Of a DNA stretch of 5,623 nucleotides, positions 1 to 5,623 are shown one piece after another. Origin of the DNA: CAYSXS01 sp043817345 (GTDB taxonomy: Bacteria; Patescibacteriota; Patescibacteriia; UBA2196); the NCBI GenBank assembly GCA_043817345.1, contig JBDRGZ010000056.1:1-5623 (forward strand), in the 5' to 3' direction. Position numbers and translations under genes: made by a program. Within the stretch, counting starts at the first letter, position 1. Each line of letters begins with the position of its first letter. The notes under the pieces were generated by a model. The model was not told the origin of the DNA, made no database searches, and worked only from the letters and a program-made list of their open reading frames with translations.

Positions 1-84
1 GAATATGGAATGTCAATTATTAAAAACTTATTTCAATATATTATGCATAAGTTAAAATTGAAGAAATATAATAAATTCTTATGA
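1..84 (+). CDS. C-terminal end of an upstream gene (partial, function uncertain)
   Basis: The first frame is open from the window edge to a TGA at 82-84. It gives 27 residues beginning EYGMSIIKNLF and ending LKLKKYNKFL, with no start codon required inside the window. The tail is basic and probably amphipathic. The stop overlaps the next start codon as ATGA, the usual arrangement of translationally coupled genes, which is the main reason to believe this frame is real. The protein cannot be identified from so little. A family 2 glycosyltransferase that makes a polyprenyl-phosphate sugar would fit the neighbours, since such enzymes often end in a similar basic tail, but that is inference from context. 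A methyltransferase or other surface-polysaccharide gene is equally possible. Confidence 0.6.
   Translation, partial: EYGMSIIKNLFQYIMHKLKLKKYNKFL
67..72 (+). promoter_or_regulatory. Possible -10 element (TATAAT), leaderless spacing
   Basis: A perfect TATAAT lies 8 nt before the ATG at 81, so transcription would start at or just before the start codon and give a leaderless or near-leaderless message. There is no extended TGn and only a poor -35 candidate (TGCATA at 44-49). The site lies inside the last codons of the upstream frame. In such AT-rich DNA a chance match is quite likely, so this is a weak call, supported mainly by a similar arrangement before the gene at 3698. Confidence 0.3.
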
Positions 85-1346
85 AAAAAATTGTCTCTTT
101 AGATTTTATAATCATCTTTACATTTGGTTTTTTGTTTTTGCTTAATTGGGACAGAAGTAATGTATTTAATTTCATCTTTTTCTTTATCTTACTTGGTGTT
201 TATTTATATATAGATAAGATACTTGATAAAGATGGTTCCTCAGACAGAAAAAAACAACTTGTAAGGTATAAAACATTATTGTTTTTTACTATTATTTTCT
301 ATCTACTTACAATGACTTTAATTGCTCATATTGGTGAACGAGTAGAAAAACCAGGATTATCTGTGCATGATAATATTCAGCAAGTTGAACCTGCTATTGG
401 ATTTTTATTAGATGGACAAAATCCTTATGAAGAAGATTATTTTGGGACAAAATTAGAAAAAAGTGCATATATTAGAACTACTAAAGGTGATATTTTATTA
501 AATCCATCTTTATTTCATTGTATATCTTTACCGTGGCAGTTTGTTATTTCCGCACCGTTTTATTGGTTTTTTAATAATGTATTTAATTTTTATGATCAAA
601 GGATTATATATTTGATTGTTTTTATTTTATCTCTTTTTGCGTTGTTTAGTTTGCCTAAAAAAAGAGAAAACAAATTTATTTTAGTTGCACTATATGCACT
701 CAACCCATTATTTATATCTTATTTTGTTTCTGGTAGAAGTGATGTGTTTGTTTTGAGTTTTTTAATTTTTACTATTTATTTTTTAAGTAAAAAGAAATTT
801 TTATTATCAGGTGCAATGTTAGCTCTGGCTTGTACTTCCAAACATTCAGCATTGTTTCTGGTACCTTTTTATTATATGTATTTGTTTTTTAAGATGAAAG
901 TAGAACTTGGGTGGAAACAGAAAATTAAAGAGATGGTTAGTTTAACATGGATTGTGCCAGTACTTTTTTTGCTCATTATTGTTCCTTTTTTACTCTGGAA
1001 TGCAACTGCTTTTCTGCAAGATGTTTATCTATACCCAGCAGGAAAAATAGCTACAAGCTATCCAATTAATGGTTTTGGTGTAGCTAATTGGATGTATGAA
1101 TTGGGGTTAATAGAAAACTATACCGATTATATTCCGTTATGGGTTATTCAAATTCCTTTGGCTATAATAATGTTGTTTTTTATGTTTTTTGGACAAAGGG
1201 AAGACAATACCTTATCTAGGGTGGTTTTTAATTTTGCTTGCTTAATTTTTGTTTATTGGATATTTTCAAGATTTTTTCACGATAACTATGTTGGCTTTGT
1301 TTCACAGTTGTTTTTAATTGCTTATTTCCTACAGGAAGATATTTAA
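81..1346 (+). CDS. Polytopic GT-C-type glycosyltransferase (GT87/GT39-like)
   Basis: This 421-residue integral membrane protein has about 11-13 predicted helices, for example near 6-22, 64-85, 173-190, 197-217, 255-272, 289-306, 352-370 and 402-417. The layout resembles the GT-C fold, whose members transfer a sugar from a polyprenyl-phosphate donor on the outer membrane face. The loop after the third helix has HDNIQQVEPA (96-105), with Asp97 where GT-C enzymes carry their catalytic acidic residue. DGQNPYEEDYFGT (111-123) follows, a motif of the type seen in bacterial GT87-like proteins. NPLFISYFVSGRSD (208-221) and CTSKHSALFLVP (251-262) resemble the later conserved helices of that group. The ATG at 81 overlaps the upstream stop, and no Shine-Dalgarno is visible. 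The next gene starts 3 nt after the stop. The GT-C assignment is fairly safe; the exact family, sugar and acceptor are not determinable here. Confidence 0.72.
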   Translation: MKKIVSLDFIIIFTFGFLFLLNWDRSNVFNFIFFFILLGVYLYIDKILDKDGSSDRKKQLVRYKTLLFFTIIFYLLTMTLIAHIGERVEKPGLSVHDNIQQVEPAIGFLLDGQNPYEEDYFGTKLEKSAYIRTTKGDILLNPSLFHCISLPWQFVISAPFYWFFNNVFNFYDQRIIYLIVFILSLFALFSLPKKRENKFILVALYALNPLFISYFVSGRSDVFVLSFLIFTIYFLSKKKFLLSGAMLALACTSKHSALFLVPFYYMYLFFKMKVELGWKQKIKEMVSLTWIVPVLFLLIIVPFLLWNATAFLQDVYLYPAGKIATSYPINGFGVANWMYELGLIENYTDYIPLWVIQIPLAIIMLFFMFFGQREDNTLSRVVFNFACLIFVYWIFSRFFHDNYVGFVSQLFLIAYFLQEDI

Positions 1347-1349
1347 GAT

Positions 1350-3674
1350 ATGATTAAAAGAATTATTAGATATTTCTTAGCTATAAAATTTGTCCGTTTT
1401 GCTATTTCAGGTGGCATAGCTACTTTGGTAGATGTTTGTTTGTTATATCTTTTAACAGAGTTTGCTGGTATCTGGTATTTGATTTCATCAATTTTTTCCT
1501 TTATAGTTGGATCGTTTGTTCATTTTTTAATAAGCAGAAATTGGGTTTTTAAAAACAATCAACAAACCTTTTTAAAACAATATCTTTCTTTCTCTGTTGT
1601 TCATCTGGGTGGCTTGATTATTAATACAATTGTCCTTTATACCCTTGTAGAATTTTTCCATGTATATTATATATTAGCAAAGCTATTAACAGTATTTTTT
1701 GGTGTAGCATGGACGTTTTGGGCAAACAAAAAATTCACTTTTTCAGAAGAAAAACATTTTATGTCTTTTATTGTCAAAATTAAAAATCAAATTAAAACAG
1801 TTATCAATAGTACACCAGTATGGTTTTTTGTTATTTTTGGTATTGCTTTAACAGTATATATGTTTACATTGTGTCCAACTGTTTATTTAGAAGATTCATC
1901 TGAATTTGTGACTGTAGTTGAGACATTGGGTATCCCTCATCCTTCAGGTTATCCTTTGTATGTTTTATTAGGTAAGTTCTTTAGTTTGATTATTCCGATT
2001 GGCACAATAGCTTGGAAAATTAATTTAATGTCAGCTTTTTTTGGTGCTTTAACCATTAGTTTTTTGTTTTTAATTATTAGGAAAATATTAATTTTGATTA
2101 ATAAAAGACAATTAGAGGGCAATAGGTTAATATATAACTTGTCTGCGTTTTCTAGTTCTTTGATTTTGGCTTTTACATTAATTTTTTGGTCGCAGGCTAT
2201 TGTTGCAGAAGTATATACTTTAAATACTTTTTTTGTTGCTTTGATTGTGTATTTTTTACTTATTTGGCGAGAAAAAATTGAAAAACAAGCATTTAAAACA
2301 GCTGATAAACTTTTGTTGTTTACTATATTTATATTTGGGTTATCTTTAACCAATCACCAAATGATGCTCTTATTAAGCCCTGTATTTATAACTTATGTGA
2401 TTTGGATTTATCCTAAAGTATTTAAAGATTATAAATTGATTTTGTCCGCTTTGTTTTTAGTATTTTTGGGCTTATCCGTTTATCTATATCTTCCTATTCG
2501 TGCAGCACAGGATCCAGTATTTAATTGGGGTAATCCGCAAGATATACGTGGTTTTAAGAGTCAGCTTCTTCGTGAACAATACAATGATTTAAAATTGGAT
2601 TCAGCAAAAATATTTGATAAAAACAAATTACCATTTGTTTCATTATTTTTTAAGGACATTTCAATTCAATTTACAATACCAGCTTGTTTCATTATTTTTT
2701 TGGGTTTTTTATTACATTATTTGAGGGATAAGAAAACATATTTTTTACTGCTGGGTATTTTTGTTTGTAACAGTTTGTTGATTATTTTAATACGAAGCTC
2801 TGTGTCGTCCCCTATTAATGATTTTTATTTCAGGGTGTATTATCTACCAGCATATTTTGTTTTAATAGCTTGGGCAGGTGTTTGTTTTCAATTTTTAATT
2901 AAAATCCTTTTTAAATTTATTAATAATATATCCAAGACAATTAAAACGTCAATTAAGATTCTTGTGATATTAATAATTTTTTTATTACCATTCTCTTTTT
3001 TAATAAACAATTGGAATGATAGTGACCGTGATGATTTCTGGTTTGTTAATGACTGGGCTAGGGCTGTGTTGGAGAGTATGGATCAGGATTCATATTTAAT
3101 GTTGAATAATGATCAGCCAGCTTTTGATAGTATGATATTTTCTCTTTTTTATATACAAGCAGTGGAAAATGTTAGATTAGATGTTAAGCTAGTTAATTTA
3201 GCAGGTATTAGGGGGATGTTCTATAGTCCCTTTGGTGCAGAGCTTGACGATTTTTTTGAGTGGGATGATATAACAAGAAAAGATAGATTAGCTAAGTTTA
3301 TGTGGGACTATGTTGAAGATGAATCAATATATCTTTTACATCCTTTAGGTAAGAGTGAGGAAATTGATTTAGTTACTCGTTCTAACGGAATTGTTTACAA
3401 GTTGTATGAAAATATTGATGAAGCTAAAAAAGATGAAGATATAAATTTATCTTTACCTGGTTTAAGAAACCTTGATTATATACCATTGGAATATAACATG
3501 TTTTATTTAGATTTTCTTTCAGATTATTTTTTAGCTCGATCATCATTTTTTATGGAAAATGGATATAAAGGTTTATCTCATAAACATTTATTAAAATCAA
3601 TTGAATATGATTCTAGTCCATTTTCTTTTAATTATCAGGCTTTTATTGGGCATAGAGATGAATGGATGAAATAG
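1350..3674 (+). CDS. GtrA-DUF2723 fusion: putative lipid-linked-sugar-dependent protein O-glycosyltransferase
   Basis: This is a 774-residue, two-part membrane protein. Residues 1-131 are a complete GtrA domain: four helices (about 11-34, 40-63, 78-101, 106-125), RFAISGGIATLVDV (16-29), SRNWVF (62-67) and the closing WANKKFTF (124-131). GtrA proteins are thought to help move or present polyprenyl-phosphate sugars across the membrane. After a linker, residues 156-552 match DUF2723, the TMEM260-type GT-C family: EDSSEF (181-186), HPSGYPLY (197-204), QAIVAEVYTLN (282-292), TNH (334-336), YLPIRA (380-385), NWG (392-394), REQY (408-411) and YYLPAY (497-502). Human TMEM260 is a protein O-mannosyltransferase. 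Residues 553-774 form a soluble, probably extracytoplasmic tail with YIQAVENVRLDVKLVNL (601-617), typical of the family. A weak AGGA lies about 13 nt before the start. An internal ATG at 1761 lies in the linker. The domains are well supported; substrate and sugar are inferred. Confidence 0.88.
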   Translation: MIKRIIRYFLAIKFVRFAISGGIATLVDVCLLYLLTEFAGIWYLISSIFSFIVGSFVHFLISRNWVFKNNQQTFLKQYLSFSVVHLGGLIINTIVLYTLVEFFHVYYILAKLLTVFFGVAWTFWANKKFTFSEEKHFMSFIVKIKNQIKTVINSTPVWFFVIFGIALTVYMFTLCPTVYLEDSSEFVTVVETLGIPHPSGYPLYVLLGKFFSLIIPIGTIAWKINLMSAFFGALTISFLFLIIRKILILINKRQLEGNRLIYNLSAFSSSLILAFTLIFWSQAIVAEVYTLNTFFVALIVYFLLIWREKIEKQAFKTADKLLLFTIFIFGLSLTNHQMMLLLSPVFITYVIWIYPKVFKDYKLILSALFLVFLGLSVYLYLPIRAAQDPVFNWGNPQDIRGFKSQLLREQYNDLKLDSAKIFDKNKLPFVSLFFKDISIQFTIPACFIIFLGFLLHYLRDKKTYFLLLGIFVCNSLLIILIRSSVSSPINDFYFRVYYLPAYFVLIAWAGVCFQFLIKILFKFINNISKTIKTSIKILVILIIFLLPFSFLINNWNDSDRDDFWFVNDWARAVLESMDQDSYLMLNNDQPAFDSMIFSLFYIQAVENVRLDVKLVNLAGIRGMFYSPFGAELDDFFEWDDITRKDRLAKFMWDYVEDESIYLLHPLGKSEEIDLVTRSNGIVYKLYENIDEAKKDEDINLSLPGLRNLDYIPLEYNMFYLDFLSDYFLARSSFFMENGYKGLSHKHLLKSIEYDSSPFSFNYQAFIGHRDEWMK

Positions 3675-3682
3675 CTAAAAAA

Positions 3683-3691
3683 TGGTAAAAT
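3683..3691 (+). promoter_or_regulatory. Extended -10 promoter element (TGGTAAAAT) before the prepilin peptidase gene
   Basis: The 23-nt gap between the fusion gene and the prepilin peptidase gene contains TGGTAAAAT, an extended -10 (TGn then TAAAAT, one mismatch from TATAAT). The hexamer ends 6 nt before the ATG at 3698, so the predicted transcription start falls on or next to the start codon, giving a leaderless message. No Shine-Dalgarno lies in the gap, which agrees with this reading. The -35 region (TGGATG at 3663-3668) is poor, which an extended -10 can tolerate. If real, it lets the pilus genes be transcribed separately from the glycosyltransferase genes. Confidence 0.5.
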
Positions 3692-3697
3692 ATATTT

Positions 3698-4447
3698 ATG
3701 AATATATTGATTTTTATCTTAGGATTAATAATTGGCTCCTTTTTAAATGTGGTTGTTTTAAGGTTGAAATCCAATGAAAAATTCGTGCGTGGTAGATCAC
3801 ACTGTGATAGATGTAACCATGTGCTGAAATGGTATGAAAATGTACCATTATTAAGCTATATATTCCTTTTTGGTAAATGTTCAAAATGTAAACAAAAGAT
3901 TTCTATTCAGAATCCATTAGTTGAATTAATAACAGGTTGTTTGTTTTTGATAGTATATTTAGTTAATGGGTTTAATATTTTATCACTAATCTTTTATTTC
4001 GTTGTAATATCTTTTTTAATTATAATCTTTATTTATGATCTAAAATATTATTTAATTCTGGATAAAATTTCTATCCCAGCTATAATATTTGTTTTAATTT
4101 TTAATATTTTATTTTTAGATAAAAGTTTATTATTTATTATTTCAGGATTAATAGGTGGTGGGTGGTTTGCTTTACAGTTTTTTGTATCAAAAGGGAAATG
4201 GGTTGGTGGAGGAGATATCCGTTTAGGAATTTTAATGGGATTACTTGTGGGTTGGCCAGGCATCTTAGTTGCTTTAGGTTTAGCATATGTTGGTGGTACA
4301 ATAATCCTTTTACCATTTGTGGCTTTGAAAAAGAAAAAAATGAAATCACAGGTTCCATTTGGAGTATTTCTTGTACTTGCAACAATAGCTGTTATGTTTT
4401 GGCAGGCACAAATTATTGAATGGTATTTATCAATTTTCTATATATGA
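3698..4447 (+). CDS. pilD: Prepilin peptidase / N-methyltransferase (type IV leader peptidase, A24 family)
   Basis: This inner-membrane aspartic protease cuts the short leader from type IV prepilins or pseudopilins and usually N-methylates the new N-terminus. The 249 residues contain both expected domains. The N-terminal methylase part opens with GSFLNVVVLRL (13-23), then two CxxC pairs (Cys36/Cys39 and Cys61/Cys64) that would bind zinc, with WYENVPLLSYIFLFGKC between and NPLVELITG (72-80) after. The peptidase part has the two catalytic aspartates, Asp114 in IYDLKYYLILD and Asp173 in the GGGDIRLG motif (170-177), and QVPFGVFL (218-225) near the end. Length and about seven to eight helices are normal, and nothing essential is missing. 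The gene begins 23 nt after the fusion gene, and its TGA overlaps the next ATG by 4 nt. The three genes downstream encode likely substrates. Confidence 0.96.
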   Translation: MNILIFILGLIIGSFLNVVVLRLKSNEKFVRGRSHCDRCNHVLKWYENVPLLSYIFLFGKCSKCKQKISIQNPLVELITGCLFLIVYLVNGFNILSLIFYFVVISFLIIIFIYDLKYYLILDKISIPAIIFVLIFNILFLDKSLLFIISGLIGGGWFALQFFVSKGKWVGGGDIRLGILMGLLVGWPGILVALGLAYVGGTIILLPFVALKKKKMKSQVPFGVFLVLATIAVMFWQAQIIEWYLSIFYI

Positions 4448-4983
4448 TCAAAAAATTAAAAAATATATATGGTTTTACTGTTATTGAAATGCTTGTTGTT
4501 GCAAGCATAATGGTTTTGTTATTAACAATAACTGTAGTTAATTTCCGTGGTTTTGAAAAAAGCCAGATAGTTGAAACAGAAACAGAAAAACTTGCCTCAG
4601 TTTTACGTCAAGCACAGGTTTGGACATTAGTAGGTCAGACTGTTGGTGGAAGTAGATATAACTATGGAGTACATTTAGAAGAATGTACTGCTTTAACAAC
4701 CTGTTCATATATATTATTCAGAGATATTGATTGGGATTCACATTATGACACAGGTGAAGAGGTCTCAGGTCATACATATTCTTTTTTACAAGGTGTGTAT
4801 GTGGAAACATTAGATCCACAAGATGGTGGAGACTTAGATGTTCTTTTTGTTCCACCATTAGCTAATGTATTTTTTAATGGTTTAGATATTAGTGAAGCCA
4901 AGATTGATATAATCAGTAATTTATCTTCTAATACTAATAGTATTACAATTAACCAAGTTTCTGGCCAAATTGAAATAGAATAA
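4444..4983 (+). CDS. Type IV prepilin / pseudopilin, FimT/GspH-like
   Basis: This is a 179-residue minor pilin or pseudopilin precursor. The class III signal is MIKKLKNIYG/FTVIE: a ten-residue basic leader, cleavage after Gly10, Phe11 as the mature first residue and Glu15 at +5, followed by a hydrophobic helix to about residue 33 that anchors and packs the subunit. I chose the ATG at 4444, which overlaps the peptidase stop as ATGA. An in-frame ATG at 4420 would add eight mostly hydrophobic residues and spoil the usual short basic leader. The mature part has LASVLRQAQVWTLVG (50-64), as in FimT/GspH helices, then a beta-rich globular region ending in ITINQVSGQIEIE (167-179). Cys81 and Cys87 could form a small disulfide loop. 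FimT/GspH-like is a best guess from helix, length and ending; prepilin is certain in practice. Confidence 0.9.
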   Translation: MIKKLKNIYGFTVIEMLVVASIMVLLLTITVVNFRGFEKSQIVETETEKLASVLRQAQVWTLVGQTVGGSRYNYGVHLEECTALTTCSYILFRDIDWDSHYDTGEEVSGHTYSFLQGVYVETLDPQDGGDLDVLFVPPLANVFFNGLDISEAKIDIISNLSSNTNSITINQVSGQIEIE

Positions 4984-4984
4984 T

Positions 4985-5572
4985 ATGCAAAGTGCAAAAA
5001 ACAATTTACAGGGTTTAACTTTAATGGAAACAGTTATTGCATTAGGTATTTTGGTTGTTGGTATAATCTCTGTGATTTCCTTATCAACCGCATCCATTAG
5101 TTTGTCTAAAACTTCAGAGCAGCAGATTGTTGTAGCTAACTTAGCTAGAGAAGGTCTAGAAGTTGTGCGTGAAGTTAGGGATTTTTCAAAAAGTGGAAAT
5201 GTAAGTTCGGTTTTTAGTGATTCAGATACTAGGTTTTTTAATACAGACGATGATCCTTTAACTACAGAGATAGATGCTGGTTGCTATATAGTAGACGCAA
5301 GTGCTAACTTTGGTTTAAAAACTTTAGCCACAGATGTTCTTTGCACAGGAGATAATTTTACAGTTACTTCGTGTAGTAATTGTCGGATATATTACAATGA
5401 ATTAACTAACCTATATTCTCATACAGCAACTGGGCTACAAACTTCTTTTTATAGAGTGGTTAAAATTGTTAATACATCAGCAACAGAAAAAAAGATTTTA
5501 TCTAAAGTTTTTTGGACAGAACGTAACAGAACTCATGAAATACTTTTAGAAACTCATTTAACTGATTGGTAA
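4985..5572 (+). CDS. Type IV prepilin / pseudopilin, PilV-like
   Basis: This 195-residue precursor has a leader MQSAKNNLQG/LTLME: cleavage after Gly10, Leu11 first, Glu15 at +5, then a hydrophobic helix to about residue 40. ANLAREGLEVVREVRD (51-66) is the characteristic segment after the helix in PilV-type minor pilins, and the end, KVFWTERNRTHEILLETHLTDW from 174 to 195, matches the closing strands of that group. Four cysteines (100, 120, 130, 133) lie in the globular domain, the last two as CSNC. The gene starts 1 nt after the preceding stop (TAAtATG) with no Shine-Dalgarno, so it probably depends on reinitiation after the upstream gene. Its role would be as a minor subunit that helps start the pilus or pseudopilus. 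GspI-like is the nearest alternative name. Confidence 0.9.
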   Translation: MQSAKNNLQGLTLMETVIALGILVVGIISVISLSTASISLSKTSEQQIVVANLAREGLEVVREVRDFSKSGNVSSVFSDSDTRFFNTDDDPLTTEIDAGCYIVDASANFGLKTLATDVLCTGDNFTVTSCSNCRIYYNELTNLYSHTATGLQTSFYRVVKIVNTSATEKKILSKVFWTERNRTHEILLETHLTDW

Positions 5573-5573
5573 T

Positions 5574-5623
5574 ATGTTAAAAAAACAAAAACAACTGCAA
5601 GGGTTTACTTTAATGGAAATTTT
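5574..5623 (+). CDS. Third prepilin, N-terminal fragment cut by the window edge
   Basis: Sixteen codons are present before the sequence stops: MLKKQKQLQG/FTLMEI. This is a complete class III signal with a ten-residue basic leader, Gly10, Phe11 and Glu15 at +5, and the hydrophobic helix is just beginning. The start lies 1 nt after the PilV-like stop, in the same TAAtATG junction used one gene earlier. A 13-nt stretch around codons 12-16 is identical to the matching part of the PilV-like gene. From position after FimT- and PilV-like genes it could be a PilW/GspJ-like minor pilin, but the rest of the gene is needed to tell. Confidence 0.85.
   Translation, partial: MLKKQKQLQGFTLMEI

Noticed and set aside
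1949..2353. 134-codon open frame on the - strand
   Set aside because: It lies wholly inside the DUF2723 region of the fusion gene, whose motifs are clear. Its protein is a low-complexity Lys/Ile/Asn-rich product with no recognisable motif, as expected opposite AT-rich membrane-protein coding.
81..3674. Many T-rich tracts as terminators or phase-variable homopolymers
   Set aside because: The runs are Phe and Leu codons in transmembrane helices, are short, and are spread evenly, with none placed at a start codon where length change would switch expression.
3660..3700. Transcription terminator between the glycosylation and pilus genes
   Set aside because: The 23-nt gap has no inverted repeat able to form a GC-containing stem, and its A/T runs match the general composition of the window.
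4048..4419. Short open frames on both strands within the prepilin peptidase gene
   Set aside because: They overlap the catalytic GGGD region of a well-supported gene, lack motifs, and have no start signals or sensible spacing to neighbours.
4421..4430. TGGTATTTAT as an extended -10 for the first prepilin gene
   Set aside because: Only half of the hexamer matches TATAAT, the site lies inside the peptidase coding sequence, and the ATGA overlap already explains expression by coupling.
82..4447. Recoding of TGA as glycine (code 25, as in Gracilibacteria and SR1)
   Set aside because: No gene has an in-frame TGA inside a conserved domain. The TGA codons at 82-84 and 4445-4447 act as stops in ATGA overlaps, and the peptidase has normal length when it ends there.
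4770..4997. 75-codon open frame on the - strand
   Set aside because: It is antisense to the end of the FimT/GspH-like gene, with no motif or independent context.

Overview
This AT-rich window carries six genes with support plus the tail of a seventh, all on the + strand and packed almost end to end. It looks like a small-genome bacterium, most likely a member of the Candidate Phyla Radiation (Patescibacteria). That placement is inferred from the AT-rich, Lys/Ile/Phe-rich proteins, the near absence of Shine-Dalgarno sequences, the very short spacers, and the pairing of GtrA/GT-C membrane proteins with a pseudopilin cluster. No marker gene in the window proves it. The standard bacterial code fits: TAA, TAG and TGA all end genes, and Trp is TGG.

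Left part (1-3674), envelope glycosylation. The last 27 codons of an upstream gene overlap the next gene by ATGA. Next come a 421-residue polytopic GT-C-type glycosyltransferase and, 3 nt later, a 774-residue protein that fuses an N-terminal four-helix GtrA domain to a DUF2723 (TMEM260-type) GT-C transferase with a soluble C-terminal tail. Together they suggest transfer of sugar from a polyprenyl-phosphate carrier to something on the outer face of the membrane.

Right part (3675-5623), type IV pilus or type II-like pseudopilus biogenesis. An intact bifunctional prepilin peptidase/methylase (PilD type) comes first. It is followed by a FimT/GspH-like prepilin, a PilV-like prepilin, and the first 16 codons of a third prepilin that runs off the window. 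Junctions are a 4-nt overlap and then two 1-nt gaps, so translational coupling is likely. All three prepilins have a leader of exactly ten residues ending in Gly, with Glu at +5, so the peptidase and its probable substrates are encoded together.

No terminator-like hairpin separates the two parts. A good extended -10 element (TGGTAAAAT) lies 6 nt before the peptidase start, which suggests a separate, possibly leaderless transcript for the pilus genes. A perfect TATAAT sits at a similar distance before the first glycosyltransferase. The idea most worth testing is that the GtrA-DUF2723 fusion and its neighbour glycosylate the pilins or another surface protein. No intergenic stretch reaches 300 nt, and I see no RNA gene, mobile element or CRISPR array.
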